A stretch of 39,443 nt of DNA from Candidatus Woesearchaeota archaeon (lineage in GTDB: Archaea > Nanobdellota > Nanobdellia > Woesearchaeales > JAHWIC01). This document shows, piece by piece, positions 1 through 7,838 of this stretch. Made by a program: the position numbers and the translations under genes. The DNA lies in contig JAHWIK010000025.1 of assembly GCA_019322485.1 (NCBI GenBank), positions 1 to 39,443 of the forward strand, in the 5' to 3' direction. How positions within the stretch are numbered: the stretch's first letter is position 1; each line of letters opens with the position of its first letter. The notes beneath the pieces were generated by a model, which worked only from the letters and a program-made list of their open reading frames with translations, made no database searches and had not been told where the DNA came from.

Positions 1-57
1 GTAGTAAAGTATAGTATGAAAGCTATTGAGAAGATTATTGAGAACCTAGCCCAATAA
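1..57 (+). CDS. C-terminal end of an unidentified protein (partial)
   Basis: The first 57 bases read as an open frame of 18 codons ending in TAA, with a charged, helix-like C-terminus (KAIEKIIENLAQ). The frame enters from outside the window, so the protein cannot be identified. It is followed by about 145 bases of AT-rich DNA before the promoter of the L21e gene. The call rests only on an open frame, its composition and its orientation. Confidence 0.4.
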   Translation, partial: VVKYSMKAIEKIIENLAQ

Positions 58-203
58 TTCAATATCTTATTCTTGTATCCCTCTATTCGCAACAGTTTCA
101 TTTTTCACTCGTTAATACAACACAACCTGTTTTAAGGTAAAATTCATTCTCTTATACTGTTGATATGTGGAAACCTAGACTTTACTAATACCAAAAGAAA
201 AGC

Positions 204-213
204 TTTTTAAATC
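204..213 (+). promoter_or_regulatory. TATA box of the L21e-rpoF operon
   Basis: TTTTTAAATC lies about 30 bases before the ATG at 241. This is the spacing expected for an archaeal TATA box with transcription starting close to the start codon. Confidence 0.55.
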
Positions 214-240
214 AAACTTAAATCTCTTGTCTTGATTTTT

Positions 241-531
241 ATGGCTAAAAGGATAGGTACAAAGGTAAGAAAGACAAGGCATAAGATGCGCAAGTCTTTT
301 AGGAGAAAAGGAAAGATATCTCTTTCAAGCTATTTCCAGAAGTTTAATGTAGGCGATAAGGTTTGTTTGTCTGTTGAATCTGCGTACCAAGGCGGAATGT
401 ATAATCCAAGATATATGGGCAAGATTGGCGTGGTAAAAAGTAAGAGGGGCAAGTGCTTTGAAATATCTGTAAATGATAAAGGAAAAGAAAAGACTTTAAT
501 AGCCCATCCAGTACATCTAAAGAGGGTATAA
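241..531 (+). CDS. rpl21e: 50S ribosomal protein L21e
   Basis: Structural protein of the large ribosomal subunit, of the archaeal/eukaryotic L21e family. After the start MAKRIGTKVRKTRHKMRK, a basic N-terminus leads into a small beta-barrel with the family pattern FNVGDKVCLSVESAYQGGM and a C-terminal HPVHLKRV. The ATG at 241 is preferred over an in-frame start at 232 because the TATA box at 204-213 fits it and family members begin with MA-K. The 96-residue length is normal. The rpoF gene begins 3 bases after the stop, so the two are co-transcribed, an arrangement common in archaea. Confidence 0.93.
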   Translation: MAKRIGTKVRKTRHKMRKSFRRKGKISLSSYFQKFNVGDKVCLSVESAYQGGMYNPRYMGKIGVVKSKRGKCFEISVNDKGKEKTLIAHPVHLKRV

Positions 532-533
532 AA

Positions 534-875
534 ATGAAGAATGAAATCCTGAATGAGATTCCAGTGAGTATGGCTCAGCTAAAGGAAGAGCTTGAGCGCA
601 TAAAGAAACGAGACAAAGAACTAAACTTTAGGGCAGCAAAGACAGAAGACTATCTAAATCAGGTTGTCACTCTTAAGAATTCTGAAGAGCTTTTTAAAAA
701 ATTAACTGCTTTGAACATACCAAGGCTCAAGGAGCAGCATGTACATAAGATAATTGATGTACTTCCAACTACGGTTGATGATCTTAAGGTAGTTCTACAG
801 GGGTATACCCTAACAGTAAACAATCCGAATCTGAAGAAGATTGTTGAAACAATTGAAGGATTCTTAGCGAAATAA
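534..875 (+). CDS. rpoF: DNA-directed RNA polymerase subunit F (Rpb4 homolog)
   Basis: Subunit F pairs with subunit E (Rpb7) to form the stalk of archaeal RNA polymerase. The 113-residue protein is helical. It has the family's N-terminal segment (EILNEIPVSMAQLKEELERI) and a C-terminal HRDC-like helical domain where the segment IPRLKEQHVHKIIDVLP matches the usual L-x-E-x2-VxKIID-x-LP pattern. It follows L21e by two bases, as in many archaea. No separate promoter is visible. Confidence 0.9.
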   Translation: MKNEILNEIPVSMAQLKEELERIKKRDKELNFRAAKTEDYLNQVVTLKNSEELFKKLTALNIPRLKEQHVHKIIDVLPTTVDDLKVVLQGYTLTVNNPNLKKIVETIEGFLAK

Positions 876-909
876 TTGTCGGGGTTTAACTAACATCAAA
901 TTCAAAATA

Positions 910-919
910 TTTATAAATA
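910..919 (+). promoter_or_regulatory. TATA box before the helical protein gene
   Basis: TTTATAAATA lies about 27 bases before the ATG at 941 and shows that this gene has its own promoter inside the conserved cluster. Confidence 0.6.
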
Positions 920-940
920 CAACAGAACATTAACATAAAA

Positions 941-1867
941 ATGGCGGTGGGGATTGAGAGTGGTCATCTTAAGATTTGTGATGACCTTGCAAAAGAGGTG
1001 AATGTACTTATCAGTAGGTTTAGTCCCAGGACTTATAGGATAAACCCCGGCAAGTATGAAAAGCTGCTGAAGAAAAAGAATCTAACAATTGTGGCAAAAA
1101 AGAAGAAACTATTAGCTGCATTGCATGATACAATTTTGCACACCTTAAGTGTTGACCCCCACAAAATAAGCCCGGCTGAGGTTCTTGATGACCTTAGGTT
1201 GAACATAAGGGTTATAAGGGCAATCATTTTTAAATTAAGAGATATAAACTATTACCTTGAAGACGTTTTTTTGCATGAGCTTGGTCTTAAGACAAAGCCA
1301 AAAACATGGGGAGAAATAGTCAAAAAAGGAGTGAGGAAACTTAAAGAGAAGAGCGGGATTGGCAAGGAAGATTTAGAAAAGCTTGAGCATACCATCCACA
1401 GGATGATAAGCAGGGTAATAACCCTTGATGAAAAATTACTTAAGACTTACAAAAAAAGGGAAATAAAGGTTGTCAAAGACGAGCACGTGGAGATAAAGGA
1501 TTTGGAGAAAGTGCTTGGGAAGGAGTCAGAGCTTTTAATGCATTTAGAAGCCAAGTTCCCTCCGCCAAATAAGGTGAGGGCGGATTTATTGGAAGGGGAG
1601 AGATTTAATCATTGGATGATCAGGATATTAACAGCCTTATTAGGTTTGGAGCATGCTTACCAAAAGGAAGCGGGCGTTTTCAAGAGATTAAAACAAAGCA
1701 GGAAGCTTAGGAAGAAGGTGGAAGCAAGGATTGATTATGTGCTCAAGGAGAAGCTTGAACTTATGCAGATAAAAGAGCAAAGGGTTTTGTCCTGGGAGCA
1801 TGTAGGAAAGATTGATGAGGCGCTGCATGAAGCATCGCATAAGTACCTTGCAGCTTCGCAACTATAA
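941..1867 (+). CDS. Uncharacterised helical, lysine-rich protein
   Basis: I do not recognise a family. The 308-residue product has no signal peptide or membrane segment. It is rich in Lys, Glu and Leu and almost wholly helical in pattern, with heptad-like stretches around residues 50-115 and 140-200. It has its own TATA box, and its stop lies one base before the DUF655 start, so the two are probably made from one transcript. In many archaea DUF655 follows rpoF directly, so this gene appears inserted into a conserved information-processing cluster. A ribosome or RNA-polymerase related role is only a guess from position. Confidence 0.75.
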   Translation: MAVGIESGHLKICDDLAKEVNVLISRFSPRTYRINPGKYEKLLKKKNLTIVAKKKKLLAALHDTILHTLSVDPHKISPAEVLDDLRLNIRVIRAIIFKLRDINYYLEDVFLHELGLKTKPKTWGEIVKKGVRKLKEKSGIGKEDLEKLEHTIHRMISRVITLDEKLLKTYKKREIKVVKDEHVEIKDLEKVLGKESELLMHLEAKFPPPNKVRADLLEGERFNHWMIRILTALLGLEHAYQKEAGVFKRLKQSRKLRKKVEARIDYVLKEKLELMQIKEQRVLSWEHVGKIDEALHEASHKYLAASQL

Positions 1868-1868
1868 G

Positions 1869-2426
1869 ATGGAACGAACAAAAGAAGAAACAGCAATTGT
1901 ACTGGACTTTTTGCCAAATGGCTATTCATTTGACACAAGGCCGATATACCAGAAGACTGCAATAGCGCAAGCCATAGGGAAGGAACACTTTGTTTTGCTG
2001 GAGCTGGTCCCTAAGAAAGAGATTCATCTGCAGCCTTATGAAGAGGTTTATATTGGAGAGGGCAAACGTGATAAAATCCACCACATAGTTGGAAAGCTCC
2101 CTATAGAAAAATTAACAGCCACAGCAAAGTCTGAACTGGAGTATGTGGTAAAGGATATTGTCAAGAAGGATGAAAAGCGCTTTATTGACTTCTTTAATAA
2201 TGCACAGCCTTTAAGTACGAGAATGCACCAGATAGAATTATTGCCTGGAGTTGGAAAAAAGCATATGTGGGAGATACTGGACGCAAGAAAAGAGAAAGCA
2301 TTTGAGAGCTTTAATGATATAAAGAAAAGGGTCAAGCTTATGCCCGACCCAGAGAAGGCAATAATAAGAAGGATAATCCAGGAACTTGAAGGTGCAGAGA
2401 AACATAGGCTGTTTGTTGACATATAA
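1869..2426 (+). CDS. DUF655 protein (OB-like plus helix-hairpin-helix)
   Basis: Archaeal DUF655 (COG1491) proteins are predicted nucleic-acid binders. The N-terminal part (about residues 1-90) is beta-rich and includes the segment AIVLDFLPNGYSFD typical of the family. The C-terminal part has a helix-hairpin-helix signature, LPGVGKKHMWEILDARKEK, around residues 123-141. The ATG at 1869 is chosen because it lies one base after the upstream stop and gives the usual MERTKEE-like start; the longer frame from 1812 overlaps the previous gene by 56 bases. The product is 185 residues. Position near L21e and rpoF is characteristic of the family, whose exact function is unknown. Confidence 0.85.
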   Translation: MERTKEETAIVLDFLPNGYSFDTRPIYQKTAIAQAIGKEHFVLLELVPKKEIHLQPYEEVYIGEGKRDKIHHIVGKLPIEKLTATAKSELEYVVKDIVKKDEKRFIDFFNNAQPLSTRMHQIELLPGVGKKHMWEILDARKEKAFESFNDIKKRVKLMPDPEKAIIRRIIQELEGAEKHRLFVDI

Positions 2427-2432
2427 TAATAA

Positions 2433-2642
2433 TTATTCTTCAGACATTTCTTCGTCGTCAGATACCCCTTCCTCACCAGCATCTTCGACAAGACTAACTA
2501 TCTTTCTTGCCTGCTCTTCTATCTTTTGCAGGTAATCTACATCATGGAATTGCTCTACAGCGCATTCTTTACAATAGGATTCAGAACTCCCTTTAATACA
2601 ATATTCTGCTTCCTTCTCGCACAGTATGCACTTTTTTGGCAT
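2433..2642 (-). CDS. Small zinc-ribbon-like protein
   Basis: A 69-residue protein with paired cysteines C5-x2-C8 and C24-x2-C27, plus C15, compatible with one zinc-binding knuckle pair. The C-terminus is very acidic (EDAGEEGVSDDEEMSEE). It is convergent with DUF655 (6-base gap) and divergent from the M50 protease gene, with a TATA box at 2666-2673 about 27 bases before its start. The function is unknown. The regular codon use and the promoter argue that it is a real gene. Confidence 0.7.
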   Translation of the reverse strand: MPKKCILCEKEAEYCIKGSSESYCKECAVEQFHDVDYLQKIEEQARKIVSLVEDAGEEGVSDDEEMSEE

Positions 2643-2665
2643 TATGGCGCATATATCAAAATGGA

Positions 2666-2707
2666 TTTATAAAGATTGCTAAAGTTAAACAAAAATCTTT
2701 AATAATA
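2666..2707. promoter_or_regulatory. Divergent promoters for the zinc protein and the M50 protease
   Basis: The palindromic TTTATAAA at 2666-2673 is about 27 bases from the minus-strand ATG at 2642. TTTAATAATA at 2698-2707 is about 27 bases from the plus-strand ATG at 2729. Each direction therefore has its own box at leaderless spacing. Confidence 0.5.
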
Positions 2708-2728
2708 GAAGGATTTTGGCTTTTCTTA

Positions 2729-3352
2729 ATGTATCACAGACCAGCAAGCAAGAAAAAATTTTTAGGAATAAATACTTCTGAGACCGAGCTTAGAGACCTT
2801 TTGAAGGCATGGTTTGTTATTTCTCTTGCTTTTGCGATAGTGCTGACTAAAAGATTTTCTTTACAATTTGCATATGCATTTGTGCTTTCTGCTCTGACAG
2901 TTGGTATTGGCTTTGTTTTTCATGAGATGGGGCATAAGCTTGTTGCCCAGCGCTTTGGCTGTTTTGCGGAGTTTAGGGCTTTTAACCATATGCTGATGCT
3001 GGCCTTGGTAATGTCCTTTTTTGGTTTTGTCTTTGCTGCGCCTGGCGCAGTAATGATAGCTGGTCCTGTTGGCAGGAGAAGAAATGGAATGATATCTGCA
3101 GCAGGGATAGTGGCTAATCTGACAATGGCCTTGCTGTTCCTCGTTGTACTGGTTACAGCTCCAATAAAACTAGTGGCAAATATAGGGCTTTACGGCTTTG
3201 TGATTAACAGCTGGCTTGCTTTGTTTAATCTCATTCCTCTTGGAAATTTTGATGGTCTGAAGGTATTGCATTGGAACAGAACAATTTATATAGTTATGAT
3301 TGCAATGGCATTTATACTGATGTTTTTACAAGGCATATTAGGTGGTTTTTAA
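2729..3352 (+). CDS. M50-family membrane metalloprotease (site-2 protease type)
   Basis: A 207-residue integral membrane zinc protease. HEMGH (residues 65-69) is the HExxH zinc site within a membrane segment. FNLIPLGNFDGLKVL near the C-terminus corresponds to the family's N-P-DG motif carrying the third ligand (Asp). About five hydrophobic segments are visible. The ATG at 2729 is chosen over the longer frame from 2636 because of the TATA box at 2698-2707 and the absence of homology-like sequence before it. The next gene starts in the stop codon (TAATG), so they are coupled. The substrate is unknown; the family cleaves membrane-embedded peptides. Confidence 0.85.
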   Translation: MYHRPASKKKFLGINTSETELRDLLKAWFVISLAFAIVLTKRFSLQFAYAFVLSALTVGIGFVFHEMGHKLVAQRFGCFAEFRAFNHMLMLALVMSFFGFVFAAPGAVMIAGPVGRRRNGMISAAGIVANLTMALLFLVVLVTAPIKLVANIGLYGFVINSWLALFNLIPLGNFDGLKVLHWNRTIYIVMIAMAFILMFLQGILGGF

Positions 3353-3702
3353 TGGCTCAGGATGATTTTAGGTGCCCTTACTGCGGGAAATTAACTCATT
3401 TGTATGAGCGGCATTGCGCTTTCTGCGAGCATGATTTAACCGAGTATAGGGATAAGCTGGAAAAAAAGGAACGGGGATGTTTTATAGCAACTGCAGCTTA
3501 TGGAACGCCCTTTGCCCAAGAGATTGATGTTCTTAGGGACTGGAGAGATAATAGTTTGAGCAAGAATTTTCTTGGAGTTTTGTTTGTTAAATTTTATTAC
3601 AGGATTAGCCCTCCGATTGCGAGGTTTATTTCTAAGAGAGAGAAGTTAAGGAGATTAGTTAGGATTGTTCTAAAACCAGTAATCAAAATCATTAAAAATT
3701 AA
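3352..3702 (+). CDS. Zinc-ribbon protein with C-terminal CFI-box domain
   Basis: A 116-residue protein. An N-terminal zinc ribbon (CPYC at residues 8-11, CAFC at 22-25) is followed by a linker and by CFIATAAYGTP, the hallmark of the CFI-box C-terminal domain found in many bacterial and archaeal proteins. A hydrophobic stretch (FLGVLFVKFYYRISPPIA) and a basic tail follow. The ATG shares one base with the stop of the M50 protease gene, suggesting joint translation and perhaps membrane localisation. The function of the CFI box is not established. A longer frame from 3271 would overlap the protease gene and is rejected. Confidence 0.8.
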   Translation: MAQDDFRCPYCGKLTHLYERHCAFCEHDLTEYRDKLEKKERGCFIATAAYGTPFAQEIDVLRDWRDNSLSKNFLGVLFVKFYYRISPPIARFISKREKLRRLVRIVLKPVIKIIKN

Positions 3703-3816
3703 TCACTGACTGCACAAACACCGTAGCCAAACAAAGTTTGGGAGAACTTTTTCTGCACAGGATTGAGTTTTTGTTTTAAATATTAATAATAAATCAAAAA
3801 TAAAAACAAAAAACTG

Positions 3817-3830
3817 CACAACTAATTGTG
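3817..3830. terminator. Small hairpin with T-tracts between convergent genes
   Basis: CACAA-CTAA-TTGTG forms a 5-bp hairpin with T-rich sequence on both sides. It lies between the end of the CFI-box gene and the end of the aIF5A gene. It could terminate transcription in either direction; archaeal termination depends mainly on the T-tracts. The rest of the 181-base gap (3703-3883) holds three CTGCACA copies and a CCAAAC-AAA-GTTTGG hairpin, but no gene I can support. Confidence 0.4.
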
Positions 3831-3883
3831 ATTCTTTTTCTGTGCCTAATGATAGATTCTTAACCTATAATAAAAATCAAATT

Positions 3884-4261
3884 TTACCTTTTTTCCAAAA
3901 CTTTAGCATTACCTTCCACTTCAATAAAAGTCACTTCATCTCCCTCATTAAGTTCAGTTAGCAGTTCTTCATCCACATCAGCGTCAATAGTTTGGTAAGA
4001 ATGCGTGTCCATGATTTGCACTTTACCAGACAGTTTAGAAATAACCTGTGCTGCTTTTCTTATTATATCTAATTCTTCTATCTGGTCATGGTGGTTTAGG
4101 TTTATTGATTTCTCTCCTTTGTTAATTAATCCTTGAACAAACAGCTTTGTCTTTGAGTGAGAATGGGTTCCGTAAGCAACAATCTCTTTTTTTGTAACTC
4201 TTAGTACCTCATTGTCAATCTTAACGTAAGCACCTTTTCGTAAATCTTTCGCTTCTGTCAT
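3884..4261 (-). CDS. eif5A: Translation factor aIF5A lacking the hypusine lysine
   Basis: The archaeal homolog of eIF5A/EF-P, which helps the ribosome through difficult peptide bonds. The 125-residue product has the N-terminal KOW-like domain (residues 1-65) and the C-terminal OB domain with the family segment VQIMDTHSYQTID. In the modification loop the usual TGKHGHAK is here YGTHSHSK, so the lysine converted to hypusine is Thr32 (codon ACC, plus-strand 4166-4168). The translation was checked from the bases. A purine-rich AGGGGTG lies before the ATG. The factor may act unmodified, be modified differently, or be partly degenerate. Confidence 0.9.
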   Translation of the reverse strand: MTEAKDLRKGAYVKIDNEVLRVTKKEIVAYGTHSHSKTKLFVQGLINKGEKSINLNHHDQIEELDIIRKAAQVISKLSGKVQIMDTHSYQTIDADVDEELLTELNEGDEVTFIEVEGNAKVLEKR

Positions 4262-4334
4262 ATAAGCACCCCTGGAATAGAATAAACTATATTTTATTTA
4301 AACTTTTTCAGAAATTATATAAAAAAGCATAAGG

Positions 4335-4343
4335 TTTAAATAT
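4335..4343 (+). promoter_or_regulatory. TATA box of the GAF/kinase-like gene
   Basis: TTTAAATAT lies about 85 bases before the ATG at 4426, which implies a 5' untranslated region of about 60 bases. That is longer than for most genes here. The leader holds a GGGGGG run (4381-4387) and no other start codon in a useful frame. Confidence 0.5.
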
Positions 4344-4425
4344 CTCACTTCTTTACTTCCTCTATAGTGGCAAAATAAAAGGGGGGAATTTGTAGATAGT
4401 AAGTTAGATAAAAATAGAATGTAAA

Positions 4426-6744
4426 ATGCGCGATTTAGACGCAATTTTAAAAGAAGCAGGTAAGCTGGTAGATTCTTCTATACCTACGGCTTCGCTTGAC
4501 AGCTGGACTCTTCTGACATTTGACGACCAGGGCGGATTGGTTGTAAGAGGAACCACAGGCAAGGCTAAGGAACTTGAGGAAGAGCCGGCTGGAGAGGGCA
4601 CTGTTTCTTATTATGTGGCTACCCAGAGAGCTCAAGAAACTTTAGAGCCTTTGGTAGTTCAAAGCCCTGACAAGTTTTTTTCTGAGTATGATTTAGAGAG
4701 AAAAAGACCTTATGATAAATCTCCTTTTTTAGTGGCACCTATTGTAGAGAATGGAGGGGTAGTAGGTGTACTTAGTGTTAATTACAAGCGCGGCAAGAGA
4801 ATAAAGAAGGAACATATCGAGGCCATCCAGTCATTTGCTATGAGACCATCTGAAGCTGAACAATTGCCCCTGCTTTTGATTGAAAGTGACGGCGAGCTAA
4901 GGCAATCAATTGAAAGCCATTTCACAGACAGGGAGCATCTTGTAGAAACTGTAGAGAGTGTAGGCCAAGCGATTGAGTATTTGAAAGAAGGAAGCGCGAG
5001 ATTGATTATAGCATCACAACAAGAACCAGATGACATTAGAGCATTGTATGACGGCCTGGAATCAATAGGTGAGCCTGGTTTTCCTGTTGTCTTATGTGGG
5101 GGAGCATCCACCAAAGAGGGCCGTACAACTGAGGTAATCAATACTATACTCAGTTATGCAGGAGTGAAGCCAATCAGAATGCCGTCGCTTGTTAGTCCTG
5201 CAACAACAGACAGCGGGATGATAAGATTATTAGAGGTTGCAGAAGCCATTATAAGCAGGTCTGGTGCTAATAACATTGGTCTCGAGAGGGGTTATTTTGG
5301 AGTTCCGACTGTGCTGCCAGATGACGCAAAGGAGCCTATCAGAATTGCTATGAGGTTATTGGCTGAAGAACCTGACAACCAGCAAATGAGGCAGTTCATT
5401 AGTGTGTTGCATGCACAGCAGGTTGTTAGAAATGATTTTTCTGATGTTGAGATGTTCAGCCCATCAAGACATACTGTTTATTCAATCATTACTTCAGGAG
5501 ATGTTGGCAAGGTCTACAGAACAGGCTCCAGAGTAGCCAAGATAGAAGAGATGAATTACATGTTCTTTGAGGATGTTAATGAGAAAAGGAGCAAGTTCTT
5601 AAGAGAACAGCTAGACATTAATGAGGATTATCTGACCTTGGCTAAGAGAAGAGGGCCTCCCCAGAGAATAAACGGCCACTATCTTTTGACTTTAGCAAAG
5701 GTAGATGGAGACTTGCTTTACCAGAAATGCCTTGATGGGGAAGCTACATTAGATGAGCTGAAGAAAGTGGGAGTAAGGCTTGCAAGGTTTCAGGTAGAGG
5801 GAGCTAATGGGTTTAATGCAGGAGACCTAGACCTTATTGATGTTGTGAAAGCTGCTCATTACAGGCCTGTTACGCGTACAAGAAAGGTACCCAATCAGGT
5901 TGGCGGCTATTCTATTTATTTCAGGAATAGGTTGAATGATGTTTTCTTTGGACAGCTGGAGAAAGGAGGGATAAATGTACCTCAGGAGCTGAGAGATGCT
6001 GTGCTGCATAATTATTTTATTAATCATATGTTGGTTGGGGCGCATGAATCATCTGCAGAGTATTATGTAGATGGAAATCCTAGGGACTGGATTCTAAGCT
6101 ACCCTGCTGAGGGTGTTGGTAGTGTCACTAAGATTGATTTGGAAAACAACAGATTCTACAGCGGCTTTATGGATATTGCAAGTTTATTGGAGTTTGGGAT
6201 TAGTGAAGACGGCCATACAGCCAAGATGAGCGAACAAGAGCTGCAAAACATTCTTGATAGAATTATGTTGGAAAAGGTGAGGGCATGGGCTGTTGTAAGG
6301 GGGAATGTAGACAAGATTAAGGCTATAGACAGCTTCCTTGAACATGTTGAGAGAGCAGACCGACCATACGCAAGCGATGGTACCTTTTATGAACTTATCT
6401 CTGAGGATGGAAGTATTGATGGTGGAAAGACAGTTAGAAACCATTATACTGTTATGTATTATGCTGCAGCATGCCATAAAAATCCTGAGTGGGCTGGCCA
6501 TAAAACAAAGTTCGCTACAGAAGCAGCATCAATCATTCCTAATCTGGATCCTGATAATCCTTACAAGGAAGAATTAGAGATTTCTCTTAAGAATTACCCT
6601 CAAGAAAGAAGCCGCCACATAAGGAGAGTGGGCTCAATCTTAGATATAATGTTAGAGGAGGACAAGGTCCCCTCTGAGCTTTCAGCCCAGGCACACACTC
6701 TCAGAGAAAATTGGGCTCGTATGGTTCACATGTATTTCCAATAA
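4426..6744 (+). CDS. GAF, pseudo-receiver and kinase-like multidomain protein
   Basis: A 772-residue cytoplasmic protein. Residues about 15-138 resemble a GAF sensor (SPFLVAPIVENGGVVGVLSV). Residues about 147-255 resemble a response-regulator receiver, but the phosphoacceptor site reads LIIASQQEP instead of a D-containing strand, so it is probably a pseudo-receiver. Residues about 350-650 resemble an aminoglycoside phosphotransferase/choline-kinase fold: GKVYRTGSRVAKI as nucleotide loop and lysine strand, VDGNPRDWIL as a variant catalytic loop, and KIDLENNRFYSGFMDIASL in place of the IDxE metal motif. The PHP gene starts one base after its stop, so they form an operon. The domain assignments are from pattern only and the substrate is unknown. 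Confidence 0.7.
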   Translation: MRDLDAILKEAGKLVDSSIPTASLDSWTLLTFDDQGGLVVRGTTGKAKELEEEPAGEGTVSYYVATQRAQETLEPLVVQSPDKFFSEYDLERKRPYDKSPFLVAPIVENGGVVGVLSVNYKRGKRIKKEHIEAIQSFAMRPSEAEQLPLLLIESDGELRQSIESHFTDREHLVETVESVGQAIEYLKEGSARLIIASQQEPDDIRALYDGLESIGEPGFPVVLCGGASTKEGRTTEVINTILSYAGVKPIRMPSLVSPATTDSGMIRLLEVAEAIISRSGANNIGLERGYFGVPTVLPDDAKEPIRIAMRLLAEEPDNQQMRQFISVLHAQQVVRNDFSDVEMFSPSRHTVYSIITSGDVGKVYRTGSRVAKIEEMNYMFFEDVNEKRSKFLREQLDINEDYLTLAKRRGPPQRINGHYLLTLAKVDGDLLYQKCLDGEATLDELKKVGVRLARFQVEGANGFNAGDLDLIDVVKAAHYRPVTRTRKVPNQVGGYSIYFRNRLNDVFFGQLEKGGINVPQELRDAVLHNYFINHMLVGAHESSAEYYVDGNPRDWILSYPAEGVGSVTKIDLENNRFYSGFMDIASLLEFGISEDGHTAKMSEQELQNILDRIMLEKVRAWAVVRGNVDKIKAIDSFLEHVERADRPYASDGTFYELISEDGSIDGGKTVRNHYTVMYYAAACHKNPEWAGHKTKFATEAASIIPNLDPDNPYKEELEISLKNYPQERSRHIRRVGSILDIMLEEDKVPSELSAQAHTLRENWARMVHMYFQ

Positions 6745-6745
6745 A

Positions 6746-7831
6746 ATGGGTTTTGAAAAACTTTTTTGGGATGCGCATGTACACACAACCGCCTCTGATG
6801 CATTGGAGTGGTCTTCAACACAAGTAGTTGCGAGGGCAGCAGTGTTAGGGCTAAAGGCCATTATGATTGCTGACCATGATACTGTTTCTGGAAATGAAGA
6901 AGCAATGGCTGCTGGGGAAAATGCAGGGGTTATTGTGGTTCCAGGCATAGAGATAACTTCTACCTATACAGATAAGGTTACAGGCCCAGAAGGAATGGAG
7001 ATACATCTTCTTGGCTGCGGGGTTAAGGATTTTGACAAACTTGAAGGCAGGTTACAGCCAACAAGAGATGGAAGAAGAGAGAGGGCTGACCGCACTATAG
7101 CACTAGGCAAAGAATTTTTTGGAACAATCTTCGGGGTAGAACCATCTGAACTAGAGGGTCATGCTACAGTCACCAGAGAGAGCATCAGGCAAAGCCTGCC
7201 TGATGATGAAGAGATGAGAAGCAGGTTTATGAGAGAATCTTCATGGGGGCATCTAGCTTATGTTCCTTATCCAGAAGGAGCTTTGATGACAACTGAAAAG
7301 GTTTTGGATGAATTAAAGCCATATTGTGAATGCATGATATTAGCCCACCCAGGGAGGGTTATTGAAGCGTATATGCTTAGATTAAGGGACAGGTATATTG
7401 GGGCATTAGCAAGGGAAGAAGGGATAGAATATTCTAGAACTAGGCTAGATGAGGTAGAAGGCTTAATGAGGGCTAGAATGGAGAAGGGTGATAAAGATTT
7501 TACTAGAAAATATGCCTCTGCATGGAGCACAGTTCTGCATGAACTGACTAGGACAAGTGAAGGAACATTGCACAGTCTTGTTAGGGACCATGGCCTGGAT
7601 GGCTTGGAGGTATTTTATTCAGACCATAGCCCTAGTACAGTGAGAAGGGTCAATAAATCTCTTAGTAAGCTAAGAAGAAAATTTCCTGATAGAACTCTCC
7701 TGAGGACATTGGGTTCTGACTGCGGGCACAAGGGTAAAGACTTGGCCACTGGAAAGGCTGGTAATCTTGTACAGTACCAAAATAAGGAGGATTGTGAAGC
7801 TTTCTTAAAAGCAGTTGGTTACAGCCGCTAA
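6746..7831 (+). CDS. PHP-domain phosphoesterase
   Basis: A 361-residue metal-dependent phosphoesterase of the PHP superfamily. Motifs are in order: DAHVHTTASD (residues 9-18), ADHDTVSG (42-49), PGIEIT (66-71), a histidine in AHPGR, and a C-terminal GSDCGHKG. These supply the usual metal-binding His/Asp/Glu set. A helical insertion of about 100 residues (around 215-270) separates the last two motifs. PHP proteins hydrolyse phosphate mono- or diesters, such as nucleotides or histidinol phosphate; the substrate cannot be read here. Co-transcription with the GAF/kinase-like protein suggests one enzyme adds and the other removes a phosphate or nucleotide group, which is inference. Confidence 0.82.
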   Translation: MGFEKLFWDAHVHTTASDALEWSSTQVVARAAVLGLKAIMIADHDTVSGNEEAMAAGENAGVIVVPGIEITSTYTDKVTGPEGMEIHLLGCGVKDFDKLEGRLQPTRDGRRERADRTIALGKEFFGTIFGVEPSELEGHATVTRESIRQSLPDDEEMRSRFMRESSWGHLAYVPYPEGALMTTEKVLDELKPYCECMILAHPGRVIEAYMLRLRDRYIGALAREEGIEYSRTRLDEVEGLMRARMEKGDKDFTRKYASAWSTVLHELTRTSEGTLHSLVRDHGLDGLEVFYSDHSPSTVRRVNKSLSKLRRKFPDRTLLRTLGSDCGHKGKDLATGKAGNLVQYQNKEDCEAFLKAVGYSR

Positions 7832-7838
7832 CAAATGC

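Noticed and set aside
1033..1227. Antisense open frames within the helical protein gene and other genes
   Set aside because: They lack promoters and ribosome-binding sites, have low-complexity composition and lie opposite well-supported genes.
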